From the NCBI RefSeq assembly GCF_022171985.1, contig NZ_JAJVHF010000007.1, positions 124,001 to 188,000 on the forward strand: a stretch of 64,000 nucleotides of DNA, given 5' to 3'. Source of the DNA: Huaxiibacter chinensis. Its GTDB lineage: Bacteria > Pseudomonadota > Gammaproteobacteria > Enterobacterales > Enterobacteriaceae. The first letter of the stretch is position 1; every line of letters starts with the position of its first letter. The notes under the pieces are model-generated. The model ran no database searches. It was not told where the DNA came from and saw only the letters and a list, made by a program, of their open reading frames with translations. Position numbers and translations under genes: made by a program. Below are positions 20,331-29,168 of this stretch, piece by piece.

Positions 20331-21557
20331 TCCGACAAACATCACCGAAACGCACAGGACGCCGACAATTAACGTCAGCAAATTACCAATAGAGCGATAC
20401 GGTTTAAGCGCAGGGATTAAGTAAGTGGAGAGCGTCGGCATGATAAACAAAATCATCGCAATGAGCGGCCCACTGATGGCATAAATCATCGAGATTGCGT
20501 TCGGGTTAATGCAGCACACCACAAAGGTGATGAACGACACCATCATGATCGACAGCGCCCGATTAAAGGCACGACTCTTCTTCACGCCCACCTGATTCAG
20601 CGACGATTTCACGATCTCTGTCGCCCCTTCGATCACCCCAAAATAGGTGCCCAGGAACGATTTCGACATGGCGACCACCGCCACAATAATGCCCGAAATA
20701 CCCAGCCAGGCCGGGGAGGAGGGCATCATCGAAAGCGCCGATAAAATCGTCACGCCTTCTTCTTTCGCCGCCACGATATACGACGGCGGAATCGACAGCA
20801 GACAGCTGAAGACAAAGAACAGTACGCTCAGGCAAATAATCAGGTACGCGACCTTCATGATTTTTTTGCATTTACCCATTGCCGCATCGCCATACTTTTC
20901 GCGTCGATCGACGGCGAACGTAGAGATAATCGGGGTATGGCTAAAAGCAAAAACCATCACAGGAATAGAAATCCATACCTGGTGCAGCGTGTGCTGATCG
21001 AACGCCATCTGGCTGGTCAGCAGCGAAGGCTGCCAGCTTGTGGTGAGATATAACGACACAAACAGGAAGTAGGCAATCAGGGGGAAAACCAGGAATCCCA
21101 TCACTTTGATGGTGATGTGGCGACCCGTCAGAAAGATCAGGTTAAGCACCATGACCACGCCCAGACTCACCAGCATACGTACGGTTGTGGTTACCGTAAG
21201 ATGCTTCGCCAGCTGTTCGGTGAGCGAGTTGGTAATGGCGACGGCGTAGATCAGAACGACAACAAAGAAAGCGATAAAGTAGAGCGTGGTGATCAGATGC
21301 CCAATTTTCTTTCCGTAGTAGTGCGTGACCGCGCCGGTTATCCCTTCGCTGCCTTTGGTTTTGGACGACAGGATAAATTGAGCCAGCGCTTTATGCGGCC
21401 AGTAGGTTAATGGATAAGCCACCAGGGCGGTGATAAGCAGGACTATCGCGCCTGCGGAGCCAAGCTGAATGGGCAGAAACAATGTTCCTGCGCCCACGGC
21501 AGTGCCATAGAGGGCAAAGCTCCAGAGCGTTTCTTCTTTAGACCAAATTTTCGACAT
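20328..21557 (-). CDS. yqeG: HAAAP/STP-family amino-acid transporter YqeG
   Basis: A 409-residue inner-membrane protein with about eleven hydrophobic segments, related to the serine and threonine carriers SdaC and TdcC. The N-terminal GTAVGAGTLFLPIQLGSAG, FAFSHTPIISTFAIDRR-like loop (here FAFSHTPI and STFAVDRREKYG) and the SIPPSYI segment match E. coli YqeG. Specificity is inferred only. The ATG at 21557 is immediately preceded by a weak ribosome site. In E. coli it adjoins yqeF; here two extra genes separate them. Confidence 0.93.
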   Translation of the reverse strand: MSKIWSKEETLWSFALYGTAVGAGTLFLPIQLGSAGAIVLLITALVAYPLTYWPHKALAQFILSSKTKGSEGITGAVTHYYGKKIGHLITTLYFIAFFVVVLIYAVAITNSLTEQLAKHLTVTTTVRMLVSLGVVMVLNLIFLTGRHITIKVMGFLVFPLIAYFLFVSLYLTTSWQPSLLTSQMAFDQHTLHQVWISIPVMVFAFSHTPIISTFAVDRREKYGDAAMGKCKKIMKVAYLIICLSVLFFVFSCLLSIPPSYIVAAKEEGVTILSALSMMPSSPAWLGISGIIVAVVAMSKSFLGTYFGVIEGATEIVKSSLNQVGVKKSRAFNRALSIMMVSFITFVVCCINPNAISMIYAISGPLIAMILFIMPTLSTYLIPALKPYRSIGNLLTLIVGVLCVSVMFVG

Positions 21558-21644
21558 TAGAGCAACGTATCAACTATAAAAACGAACAAAAAGGAGAGTA
21601 ATTTACCATAATTCTTCGTTGCCGGAGCAGTTGCTTCGTTATGT

Positions 21645-21670
21645 CTGGGCCGGAAGGGGATTCCGGCCCA
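21645..21670 (-). terminator. Hairpin after the PACE efflux gene
   Basis: GGGCCGGAA and TTCCGGCCC form a perfect 9-bp stem with a GGGGA loop, starting 8 nt past the stop of the minus-strand PACE gene. No T-run follows on that strand, so termination may be weak or Rho-assisted. Confidence 0.55.
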
Positions 21671-21677
21671 TGGGGGA

Positions 21678-22136
21678 TTAGTGTGTTAGCGCACGCCGCT
21701 GCTGGCGACGTTTGATCATTTTGTCGCGCAGGGTGTCGTATGCCCAGTTATAGAACATGGTGTAAGGCAGGAAGAACAGGAAGAAACCAATCTCCAGCGT
21801 AAAGGCCTGAAGCAGCGTCACGCCCAGCACGGCAGCGACAATCGTCACCCCAATGACGATAAACCCGCACTCAAAACCCAGCGCGTGCAGGGCGCGAACT
21901 TTGGTCGTCCGCGGAACGCGGTGTCTGGGCCAGAAACGGTCGAAAACGAAGTTATAAATAATGTTCCAGACCATGGCGGTCGTCGCCAGGATGATGGTCA
22001 GTCCCCCCATTTCAAGCACCGAACGGCCCATTAACCAGGCCGCAGTGGGCGCCAGAATCGCGGTGGCGATCAGCTCAAAGCTGACGGCATGGAAAATGCG
22101 CTCCGGCAATTTCCGTTTATGGACATCGTGTTGCAT
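21678..22136 (-). CDS. PACE-family (AceI-like) multidrug/biocide efflux protein
   Basis: A 152-residue four-helix membrane protein with two tandem bacterial transmembrane pair domains. Family signatures are visible: RIFHAVSFE near residue 13, WNIIYNFVFDRFWP near 57, RALHALGFE near 81 and FYNWAYDTLRD near 128. The PACE family exports chlorhexidine and short-chain diamines. The acidic residue in the first FE motif corresponds to the proton-coupling glutamate of AceI. It is divergent from a LysR-type gene, which is the usual layout for its regulator. Confidence 0.9.
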   Translation of the reverse strand: MQHDVHKRKLPERIFHAVSFELIATAILAPTAAWLMGRSVLEMGGLTIILATTAMVWNIIYNFVFDRFWPRHRVPRTTKVRALHALGFECGFIVIGVTIVAAVLGVTLLQAFTLEIGFFLFFLPYTMFYNWAYDTLRDKMIKRRQQRRALTH

Positions 22137-22238
22137 TTACTGACCTCATTAATTCGCCGGAATGGGCGTTGACAGGACTATTGTCATCGTAAAAGGTGAT
22201 ATATAAAAGATAGTTACCATCGATAAAGTAGATAGATT

Positions 22239-23105
22239 ATGCGTTACTCCCCTGAAGCCCTGACCGCCTTTGTTGAGACGGTGACCACCGGTTCTTTTTC
22301 TGCGGCTGCGCGACGGCTGCGTAAAAGCCAGTCCACCATCAGTACGGCCATTGCCAATCTTGAAGCGGATTTAGGTTTTGCCCTGTTTGACCGTTCCGCC
22401 CGTCAGCCTGTTTTAACCGCGCAGGGCAAACAGGTGCTGGGGTATGTCCAGTCCATCCTTGCCGCCGGCGAGCGCCTGGATCAGCTGGCCGTGTCGCTTA
22501 CCGCGCAAACGGAAGCGCGTTTAACGTTTGTGTTATCGGATACGCTTAACCCGGACGTGCTGGAAAACCTGATGACGGAGTTCGATGCCCGTTATCCCCA
22601 CACGCAATTTGAGTGCCTTGTCGGGGAGGAGGAGGATGTTATTGACCTGCTGCAAAAGGAGCGGGCGCATATTGGCCTGACCGAGGCCCGGGACAGTTAT
22701 CCTACGGGGATAGGTGCCACGCGCCTGCCGATGCAAAGCCGTATGGCCATTTACGTCTCCACGTCGCATCCCCTCGCAGAGCAGGCGCTGATAGAGGCGG
22801 ATGAACTTCACGGCTGGCGCGAACTGCAGCTGAATACTTATCTGGAACGCGAGCCTTCGCTGGCGCGCGGGCCTGTCTGGTCGGCACCCAATTACCTGAT
22901 GCTGCTGAGTATGGCCGTGCAGGGGTTTGGCTGGTGCGCGCTGCCCTGTGCCCTGGTAGACGAATTCGCGGGGGCAAAAACCCTTGTGCAGCTTAACGTA
23001 ACCGGATGGCCGCGCACCATTGCCGTCGACCTTCTGTGGAATAAACGCGCCCCGCCGGGCGTGGCAGGAAACTGGTTGCGTCAGTATTTACATCAGGCGC
23101 GATAA
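22239..23105 (+). CDS. LysR-family transcriptional regulator, divergent from PACE gene
   Basis: A 288-residue LysR-type regulator. The N-terminal winged helix (ALTAFVETVTTGSFSAAAR and SQSTISTAIANLE) spans residues 5-60, with a periplasmic-binding-like effector domain from about residue 90. The 102-nt divergent intergenic region with the PACE gene is AT-rich and a likely shared operator. Control of the PACE transporter is inferred from the layout. No E. coli K-12 counterpart lies at this place. Confidence 0.87.
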   Translation: MRYSPEALTAFVETVTTGSFSAAARRLRKSQSTISTAIANLEADLGFALFDRSARQPVLTAQGKQVLGYVQSILAAGERLDQLAVSLTAQTEARLTFVLSDTLNPDVLENLMTEFDARYPHTQFECLVGEEEDVIDLLQKERAHIGLTEARDSYPTGIGATRLPMQSRMAIYVSTSHPLAEQALIEADELHGWRELQLNTYLEREPSLARGPVWSAPNYLMLLSMAVQGFGWCALPCALVDEFAGAKTLVQLNVTGWPRTIAVDLLWNKRAPPGVAGNWLRQYLHQAR

Positions 23106-23199
23106 TCCTGTGACTAAACTCACTTATTTTAAACAATTACGTTAATTGTTGATAACAATGCCTCTACTATCTGCGGTGTCATTTTGCGCAGAGGTTGAG

Positions 23200-24378
23200 A
23201 TGAAAGAGGTCGTGATCGTGGGGGCGTTGCGTACGGCTATCGGCTGCTTTCAGGGGGCATTAGCACGTCATTCCGCCGTTGAGTTGGGCAGCGTGGTATT
23301 GAAAGCGCTGGTGGAGCGCAGTGGCATCCCCGCGCATGAAATTGACGAGGTGATCCTGGGTCAGGTCCTCACGGCCGGTGCCGGGCAAAACCCGGCTCGT
23401 CAGGCGGCCTTAAAAGGCGGATTACCTAACACGGTCTCGGCTATCACCATTAATGATGTGTGTGGCTCCGGGCTGAAAGCGCTTCATCTTGCGACGCAGG
23501 CGATCCAGTGCGGTGAAGCCGAAGTGGTGATTGCAGGCGGCCAGGAGAATATGAGCCGTGCGCCGCATGTGCTAACGGACAGCCGCACCGGCGCGCAGCT
23601 GGGAAACAGTCAGCTGCTCGACAGCCTGGTCCACGACGGGCTGTGGGATGCGTTCAACGACTACCACATGGGCGTCACCGCCGAAAACCTGGCGCGGGAA
23701 TATGGTATCAGCCGCGAACTTCAGGATGCTTACGCGCTCAGCTCGCAGCAAAAAGCCCGCGCGGCCATTGATTCCGGACGATTTCGCAATGAGATCGTCC
23801 CGGTGAATACGGTACGTCAGAATAATGAACTGTTAATCGTTGATACTGATGAACAGCCGCGCACCGACACCAGCGCAGAAGGGCTGGCAATGCTCAACCC
23901 GGCATTCGAGAGCACCGGCTCCGTGACGGCAGGCAATGCTTCTTCGATTAACGATGGTGCCGCCGCCGTGATGATGATGAGTGAATCGAAAGCAGAAGAG
24001 CTCAATTTACCCGTACTGGCGCGCATCAAGGCTTTTGCCAGCGTGGGCGTTGATCCGGCGTTGATGGGGATCGCGCCTGTTTACGCGACACGCCGATGCC
24101 TTGAGCGTGCGGGCTGGCAGCTTGGTGATGTAGATCTTATAGAGGTGAACGAAGCTTTTGCGGCACAGGCGCTCTCTGTAGGAAAAATGCTTGAATGGGA
24201 TCCTCAGCGGGTGAATGTGAACGGCGGCGCGATTGCGCTCGGTCACCCGATAGGGGCGTCCGGCTGTCGTATTCTGGTCTCGCTGGTACACGAAATGATT
24301 AAACGAGACGCCCGCAAAGGGCTGGCTACGCTCTGTATCGGCGGCGGTCAGGGTGTAGCGCTCGCTATCGAAAGATAA
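23200..24378 (+). CDS. yqeF: Acetyl-CoA acetyltransferase (thiolase) YqeF
   Basis: A 392-residue thiolase II that condenses or cleaves acetoacetyl-CoA. The acylated cysteine is in NDVCGSGLKA near residue 88, the histidine motif NGGAIALGHPIGASG near 348 and the second cysteine in CIGGGQG near 378. ATG 23200 follows AGAGGTTGAG; an 18-codon upstream in-frame extension is rejected. Matches E. coli YqeF. It is followed by a good terminator. Confidence 0.95.
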   Translation: MKEVVIVGALRTAIGCFQGALARHSAVELGSVVLKALVERSGIPAHEIDEVILGQVLTAGAGQNPARQAALKGGLPNTVSAITINDVCGSGLKALHLATQAIQCGEAEVVIAGGQENMSRAPHVLTDSRTGAQLGNSQLLDSLVHDGLWDAFNDYHMGVTAENLAREYGISRELQDAYALSSQQKARAAIDSGRFRNEIVPVNTVRQNNELLIVDTDEQPRTDTSAEGLAMLNPAFESTGSVTAGNASSINDGAAAVMMMSESKAEELNLPVLARIKAFASVGVDPALMGIAPVYATRRCLERAGWQLGDVDLIEVNEAFAAQALSVGKMLEWDPQRVNVNGGAIALGHPIGASGCRILVSLVHEMIKRDARKGLATLCIGGGQGVALAIER

Positions 24379-24398
24379 TATCGCCCTTCTTTTTAACG

Positions 24399-24428
24399 AA
24401 GCCTCCTTATACCGGAGGCTTTTTTTTT
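24399..24428 (+). terminator. Rho-independent terminator after yqeF
   Basis: AGCCTCC pairs with GGAGGCT across a seven-base loop and is followed by eight T residues. Confidence 0.9.
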
Positions 24429-24557
24429 GAGCGCGATCTTATTTTTACATGGATAAGTAAATTCTTAATGACCTAATAATTTCTTCACTTTACTTCCTCG
24501 GTTATAAAAAATTAATGTGATCTTAATCCTGAAATTTACCCTTGGTTGACCGTCTTT

Positions 24558-24573
24558 GTTGATGCCGGTCACG
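24558..24573 (+). promoter_or_regulatory. Candidate CRP site upstream of the KdgM-type porin gene
   Basis: GTTGA-N6-TCACG matches eight of ten conserved CRP positions (TGTGA-N6-TCACA). A weaker site, TACGA-N6-TCACT, lies about 50 nt downstream. CRP activation of pectin genes is known in Dickeya; here it is inference from sequence. Confidence 0.4.
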
Positions 24574-24591
24574 TCGATCATTGCCAAAAAA

Positions 24592-24681
24592 AATGAAACA
24601 AGTAATTACGATCCCGATCACTAAAATAATGGTGCTTTAAAAATAAAATGCAATTCCATAAAAACGAAACATCATTTCAAT
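24592..24681 (+). promoter_or_regulatory. KdgR-like operators upstream of the kdgM-type gene
   Basis: The best site is 24663-24681, ACGAAACATCATTTCAATT, 15 nt before the start codon, matching the GAAAC-N3-GTTTC pattern with one change in the right arm. A half-site, AATGAAACAAG, is at 24592-24602. The near site would block transcription or overlap the leader. Confidence 0.6.
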
Positions 24682-24695
24682 TGAGGGTTTTTGGC

Positions 24696-25379
24696 ATGCT
24701 TAAGAAATCTCTGGTCCTTGCTTCTCTTGTTGGTGCGTCATTCGCGGCCCAGGCCGTCACCGTCGATCTGCGTCATGAATATATTGATAGCGGTTCGAAC
24801 GCCGACCGCGTGTCGGTTTCACATCGTTTTGATAATGGCCTGGGCTTCTCTGTAGAAGCTAAATGGAAATCAGGTGGCGATAAGGCCGATCAGCCGTTTG
24901 CTGATATGGTTGGTAATGGTCATGAAGACCAGATTAGCTGGCGCTGGAAGGCTAACAAAAATATTGCTCTGACGCCTGCGCTTACTCTTGAAAGTAATGA
25001 CAGTCGCACCATCTATAAACCTAATCTGCATTTGCAATATAGCTTCGATAGTGGTTTTTATGTGGCAGCGCGTTACCGTTATGAATATACCCGTTATCCG
25101 TCAAGCTCAAATAAAGAAGACGATAAAGTTAACCGTGGAGATGCATGGGTAGGATTTGTAATGGGAGACTGGCGTACAGAGCTGAACTATGTTTACGCGA
25201 AAAGCTCCGAGGGCACGATTAGAAATAATAATAAAGATTATTCCAATGAATATAATGCCAAGCTGGCTTATAAATGGGATAAAAACTGGGCGCCGTATGT
25301 TGAAGTGGGCAACGTTGGGGTAAAAGAGACCGACGAGCGTCAGACGCGTTTCCGTTTAGGCGTCGCATATTCTTTCTAA
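24696..25379 (+). CDS. kdgM: KdgM/NanC-family oligogalacturonate porin
   Basis: A 227-residue outer-membrane beta-barrel of the KdgM family of narrow monomeric channels for acidic oligosaccharides. The signal peptide MLKKSLVLASLVGASFAAQA is cleaved near residue 20, followed by VDLRHEYIDSG, the family opening. Alternating hydrophobic strands and a terminal aromatic (AYSF) fit a 12-strand barrel. ATG 24696 has GAGG upstream. Neighbouring ogl and kdu genes and the KdgR-like box indicate uptake of oligogalacturonides. KdgM versus KdgN assignment is not certain. Confidence 0.88.
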   Translation: MLKKSLVLASLVGASFAAQAVTVDLRHEYIDSGSNADRVSVSHRFDNGLGFSVEAKWKSGGDKADQPFADMVGNGHEDQISWRWKANKNIALTPALTLESNDSRTIYKPNLHLQYSFDSGFYVAARYRYEYTRYPSSSNKEDDKVNRGDAWVGFVMGDWRTELNYVYAKSSEGTIRNNNKDYSNEYNAKLAYKWDKNWAPYVEVGNVGVKETDERQTRFRLGVAYSF

Positions 25380-25404
25380 TAATAAATAAGCAGTACCTCC
25401 GGGA

Positions 25405-25435
25405 AAAAGCCGGCTCGCCACGAGCCGGCTTTTTT
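25405..25435 (+). terminator. Rho-independent terminator after kdgM
   Basis: AAAAGCCGGCTCG and CGAGCCGGCTTTT form a long perfect stem around CCA, with further T residues. Confidence 0.93.
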
Positions 25436-25502
25436 GCGTCTCTTCAGTGTCGGGTCACGCGAATGATTTTGGATCACAACCGCTAATCTGCCTCTGCGGG
25501 CC

Positions 25503-25530
25503 AAAAAAAAGCCCTCCATAAAGGAGGGCA
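25503..25530 (-). terminator. Rho-independent terminator after ogl
   Basis: Read on the minus strand, GCCCTCC and GGAGGGC pair around a five-base loop and are followed by eight T residues. It closes the minus-strand ogl gene. Confidence 0.88.
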
Positions 25531-25558
25531 AGGCCAGTTACAGAAACACTCACTTAAA

Positions 25559-26734
25559 TCATGCATGCAACATTTCAGGTTGCTCGGGAAGTTTCGCGAT
25601 ATAGAGCGCCGGTTTGCCGTCTTTATCGGAACTAAACAGAACCGCTTTATCATCCGGGGTAAAGGACGGATGCGGATGGGTCACCTGGCGGCTATTGGCC
25701 ACCGTAGCCCAGGAGGTATCATGACGTGCAATGCGGAAATAACTTTTCTTCGCCACATCAAACGCATAAAGATACGGATCGTTATCGATTGTATAACCGC
25801 TGGTGTCTTTCACATCTACCGGCGTGCCGGAACCATCGCCCACCAGTAAGGTTCCATCAAAATTACTCATTAAATGCGAGCAGGCAGGCATTGGCATAAC
25901 GGCTTCGTTGACGCCCGTCTCCGGATTAAAACGGTAAATAGTGCGACCCTGCTGGCCTTTCAGGTAAGAGACATAGACGAGCGCCGAACCGTCTGGCACC
26001 CAGAATTCATGCGTACAGCTTTCACCCTCAGCATGCTCTTTGACTTTGCGAACGTGGCTGCCATCTTCGTTCACCATCCACATGCGGGCGTCGACCAGGT
26101 CGTGTGGCCCTTCGTGACAGAAGGCCACGGTATTGTCATCGAACGGACGGTAAATAGGATGGCCCAGCCAGTTTTTCTCTTCGTGGATGGTCGCGCTTTC
26201 GCCGGTCTTAAGATCGACACGCAACAGACGGCAATGCGGTCCTTTATGGAAGAAGTCGTGGAAGATTTTCCAGTCATTAAGCGGTGTCCAGTCGCTTTTC
26301 GCGATCTCAATGCCGACCAGTTTGGTGCAGTCGCTGTTAGCCACCCAGGTTCCGTAGCCGACCCACTCATCGGGTACGCGATAAACCTCGCGTTCCGCCA
26401 GCGTTTTAAGATCCACTTCCAGCAAGACGCGATCGTTTTTCACATAATAAAGCGACGCGTCATCCGGTGAGAGGAATCCACCGAAAGTATTGTCGCCAGC
26501 GCCTTCGGTCAACTGGACAGCTTCAGCTTTTTTCACATCCAGCAGGTAGTAGTTCCAGTGACCGTCGAACTCCCCCGCGAACAGCAAATGACTGCCATCG
26601 TTAAAGAAACACTTCTGGTAGAAGTAATTACGATGACAGGTGACTTCCGGTGGAGTCAGGCGAGTTATTTCCACGCCTGTATCCGGATCGCGGCTGTGCT
26701 CGTAGTTCAGCTTGACCCGCATACCTTTAGCCAT
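25559..26734 (-). CDS. ogl: Oligogalacturonate lyase (copy 1)
   Basis: A 391-residue cytoplasmic PL22 lyase that splits unsaturated digalacturonate to 5-keto-4-deoxyuronate monomers. It has the seven-bladed propeller sequence with repeated motifs CHRNYFYQKCFF near residue 33, TEGAGDNTFGGFLSPDD near 76, VGYGTWVANSDC near 124 and VTHPHPSFTPDD near 351. The metal-binding His and Gln residues of characterised Ogl lie in such segments. AAGGAG precedes ATG 26734. It is divergent from kduI with KdgR-like boxes between. A paralogue lies at 31087. Confidence 0.94.
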   Translation of the reverse strand: MAKGMRVKLNYEHSRDPDTGVEITRLTPPEVTCHRNYFYQKCFFNDGSHLLFAGEFDGHWNYYLLDVKKAEAVQLTEGAGDNTFGGFLSPDDASLYYVKNDRVLLEVDLKTLAEREVYRVPDEWVGYGTWVANSDCTKLVGIEIAKSDWTPLNDWKIFHDFFHKGPHCRLLRVDLKTGESATIHEEKNWLGHPIYRPFDDNTVAFCHEGPHDLVDARMWMVNEDGSHVRKVKEHAEGESCTHEFWVPDGSALVYVSYLKGQQGRTIYRFNPETGVNEAVMPMPACSHLMSNFDGTLLVGDGSGTPVDVKDTSGYTIDNDPYLYAFDVAKKSYFRIARHDTSWATVANSRQVTHPHPSFTPDDKAVLFSSDKDGKPALYIAKLPEQPEMLHA

Positions 26735-27065
26735 GATGCACTCCTTTATAGTGACGGCTGAATCCTGCTTCGGCAGCCATATCTGAATGATTATCGAGTT
26801 AAAAACTGAGTATCAAAATATCAAAACAACGTTTCAATGTGTGTGACTGATGGCGCAATTTGTAAGATTTATTAACGGAGTCGATGGGTTTCTTTGATTT
26901 TATGCGCGTGATTCCCCGTTCGATGTGAAAACTCAAAGTTTTTATAATTAGTTGTTTATTAAAGTAAAAAATCAACCTGACGGATTGCTGTTTGCTGCGC
27001 TTTTCTCTGTCAACGCTCAACATTCGTGATCGCAACTGCATTTCCGTCATTAAGATGCAGAAAAA
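26735..27065. other. ogl-kduI divergent regulatory region, ogl side
   Basis: This AT-rich 330 nt is the ogl side of the 458-nt divergent region. It carries no convincing gene; a 91-codon minus-strand frame has no recognisable product. It includes the ogl leader with the KdgR-like site at 26819 and presumably the ogl promoter. Confidence 0.6.
26819..26838 (-). promoter_or_regulatory. KdgR-like operator on the ogl side
   Basis: ATCAAAACAACGTTTCAATG matches the KdgR palindrome (AAAAC-AAC-GTTTC core) and lies about 85 nt upstream of the ogl start codon. Confidence 0.65.
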
Positions 27066-27150
27066 GTGAAACAACGTTTTAAATGTAATTGAAAACCCAT
27101 TTCTCAGCAGATACTATGTGTGCAACATGAAAACGGAACATCGTTTCGTT
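27066..27150 (+). promoter_or_regulatory. kduI promoter flanked by two KdgR-like operators
   Basis: A sigma-70 promoter, TTGAAA (27089-27094), 17-nt spacer, TACTAT (27112-27117), is bracketed by GTGAAACAACGTTTTAAAT at 27066-27084 and AACGGAACATCGTTTCGTT at 27132-27150. Both boxes fit the GAAAC-N3-GTTTC core. The second would lie just after the transcription start, and the two could act together through looping or roadblock. Confidence 0.68.
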
Positions 27151-27192
27151 AATTATCCTGGCCCTCGGGCACGATCAATTCTGGAGGTACAC

Positions 27193-28029
27193 GTGGAGGT
27201 CAGACAAAGCATCCACAGCGCGCATGCAAAGACACTGGATACACAGGGGCTGCGCGATGAGTTTTTAGTCGAGAAGGTGTTTGTTGCCGATCAATACACC
27301 ATGGTGTACAGCCACATCGACCGCATTATTGTTGGCGGCATTATGCCGGTCTCAACGACGGTGTCCGTGGGCGGTGAAGTGGGCAAACAGCTCGGGGTCA
27401 GCTACTTCCTGGAGCGTCGTGAGCTGGGGGTGATCAATATTGGCGGCGCGGGCACCATCACCGTTGATGGTCAGTGCCATGAAATCGGTCATCGTGATGC
27501 GCTGTACGTCGGTAAAGGGGCGAAAGAAGTGGTCTTCGCCAGTATCGATGCCGGCAAACCGGCGAAGTTCTACTACAACTGCGCGCCGGCGCACATGACT
27601 TACCCGACCAAAAAGGTGACGCCTGCGGATGTTTCTCCCGTTACGTTGGGGGACAATCTCACCAGTAACCGTCGCACGATCAATAAATACTTTGTGCCGG
27701 ATGTCCTGGAAACCTGTCAGCTCAGCATGGGCTTAACCGAACTGGCGCCGGGGAATCTCTGGAATACCATGCCGTGCCATACGCACGAGCGCCGCATGGA
27801 AGTGTACTTCTATTTCAATATGGACGAAGACGCCTGCGTGTTCCACATGATGGGGCAGCCGCAGGAAACCCGCCATCTCGTGATGCACAACGAGCAGGCG
27901 GTCATTTCGCCAAGCTGGTCTATTCACTCCGGTGTCGGAACCAAAGCCTATACCTTCATCTGGGGTATGGTCGGTGAAAACCAGGTATTTGATGACATGG
28001 ACCACGTCGCTGTTAAAGATCTGCGCTAG
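27193..28029 (+). CDS. kduI: 5-keto-4-deoxyuronate isomerase
   Basis: A 278-residue zinc cupin enzyme converting 5-keto-4-deoxyuronate (DKI) to 2,5-diketo-3-deoxygluconate. Zinc ligands are His196, His198 and Glu203 in [13 protein letters not shown], with the fourth His in WSIHSGVGT near residue 245. The GTG start at 27193 is preceded by GGAGGT and gives the exact E. coli length; the longer in-frame extension is rejected. It forms an operon with kduD. Confidence 0.96.
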   Translation: MEVRQSIHSAHAKTLDTQGLRDEFLVEKVFVADQYTMVYSHIDRIIVGGIMPVSTTVSVGGEVGKQLGVSYFLERRELGVINIGGAGTITVDGQCHEIGHRDALYVGKGAKEVVFASIDAGKPAKFYYNCAPAHMTYPTKKVTPADVSPVTLGDNLTSNRRTINKYFVPDVLETCQLSMGLTELAPGNLWNTMPCHTHERRMEVYFYFNMDEDACVFHMMGQPQETRHLVMHNEQAVISPSWSIHSGVGTKAYTFIWGMVGENQVFDDMDHVAVKDLR

Positions 28030-28092
28030 TCGCGGGCAGTTGAGCATAACTCTGCCTGTTCGTGACAGGCGCTGAAAGATAAAGGAAAAAAA

Positions 28093-28854
28093 ATGATTCT
28101 GGATGCATTTTCTCTGCAAGGTAAAGTGGCTGTTGTGACGGGTTGTGATACCGGTCTGGGCCAGGGTATGGCATTAGGTCTGGCGGAAGCGGGCTGTGAT
28201 ATCGTCGGCATTAACATTGTTGAGCCAACTGAAACCATCGAGCGCGTTACCGCGCTGGGGCGTCGTTTTCTGAGCCTGACCGCCGATCTGCGTAACATTG
28301 AGGCGATCCCGGAACTGCTGGAACGCGCCGTAGCGGAATTCGGCCATATTGATGTGCTGGTCAACAACGCTGGCCTGATTCGTCGTGAAGATGCGATCAA
28401 CTTTAGCGAGCGTGACTGGGACGACGTCATGAACCTGAACATTAAGAGCGTCTTCTTCATGTCACAGGCGGCGGCGAAACACTTTATTGCTCAGGGGAAC
28501 GGCGGCAAAATTGTTAACATCGCCTCTATGCTCTCCTTCCAGGGCGGCATCCGCGTACCGTCTTACACCGCATCCAAAAGTGCCGTCATGGGCGTCACGC
28601 GTCTGCTGGCAAACGAATGGGCAAAACACAATATCAATGTGAATGCCATCGCACCGGGTTATATGGCGACCAATAACACGCAGCAGCTGCGCGCTGATGA
28701 GCAGCGTAGCGCTGAGATCCTCGATCGTATCCCGGCAGGGCGCTGGGGTTTACCGAGCGATCTGATGGGACCTGTCGTCTTCCTGGCGTCACCTGCTTCT
28801 GACTATATCAATGGCTATACCATTGCTGTGGATGGCGGCTGGCTGGCGCGTTAA
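28093..28854 (+). CDS. kduD: 2-keto-3-deoxygluconate 5-dehydrogenase KduD
   Basis: A 253-residue SDR that reduces 2,5-diketo-3-deoxygluconate to 2-keto-3-deoxygluconate with NADH. The glycine motif TGCDTGLGQG is at residues 17-26, NNAG near 91, the catalytic serine near 143 and YTASKSA near 157. It is 63 nt after kduI with its own ribosome site and is followed by a terminator. KDG kinase and aldolase are elsewhere. Confidence 0.96.
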   Translation: MILDAFSLQGKVAVVTGCDTGLGQGMALGLAEAGCDIVGINIVEPTETIERVTALGRRFLSLTADLRNIEAIPELLERAVAEFGHIDVLVNNAGLIRREDAINFSERDWDDVMNLNIKSVFFMSQAAAKHFIAQGNGGKIVNIASMLSFQGGIRVPSYTASKSAVMGVTRLLANEWAKHNINVNAIAPGYMATNNTQQLRADEQRSAEILDRIPAGRWGLPSDLMGPVVFLASPASDYINGYTIAVDGGWLAR

Positions 28855-28869
28855 TCGTCAGCGGGTGAT

Positions 28870-28902
28870 AAAAACCTCTGCCCGGTGCGGAGGTTTTTTT
28901 TG
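28870..28902 (+). terminator. Rho-independent terminator after kduD
   Basis: AACCTC pairs with GAGGTT around a GC-rich loop and is followed by a run of T. Confidence 0.85.
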
Positions 28903-29041
28903 CCTGTCAATCGGCATTGTCCATATCCCTGCGCGGCGAATATCCATAGTGATTAACGGTGAAACGATGCAGATCACAACTTAATTGCTTATAAATGAGT
29001 GTATTAACTAAATTCGAGTATATTTCACTCTGAGTTGAAAC

Positions 29042-29087
29042 TGTAATGTCCATCACAGATCGTCATGGTGCAGCTTATTAATCCATA
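29042..29087 (+). promoter_or_regulatory. araE control region: CRP site and AraC half-site
   Basis: TGTAA-TGTCCA-TCACA at 29042-29057 is a near-consensus CRP site. CAGC-N7-TCCATA at 29071-29087 fits the AraC half-site TAGC-N7-TCCATA with one change. The order CRP then AraC then promoter is as in E. coli araE. Additional TCCATA words at about 28919 and 28943 are weaker half-site candidates. Confidence 0.7.
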
Positions 29088-29168
29088 TCTTCACGTTATA
29101 CGACCTGACACTTTTCCCGGCATTCTCGTAATTTCATTACACGTCTTACGCTGTTCAGGCAGGAAATA

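Noticed and set aside
26799..27074. A 91-codon minus-strand frame between ogl and kduI
   Set aside because: AT-rich, no domain, no ribosome site, and it overlaps operators.
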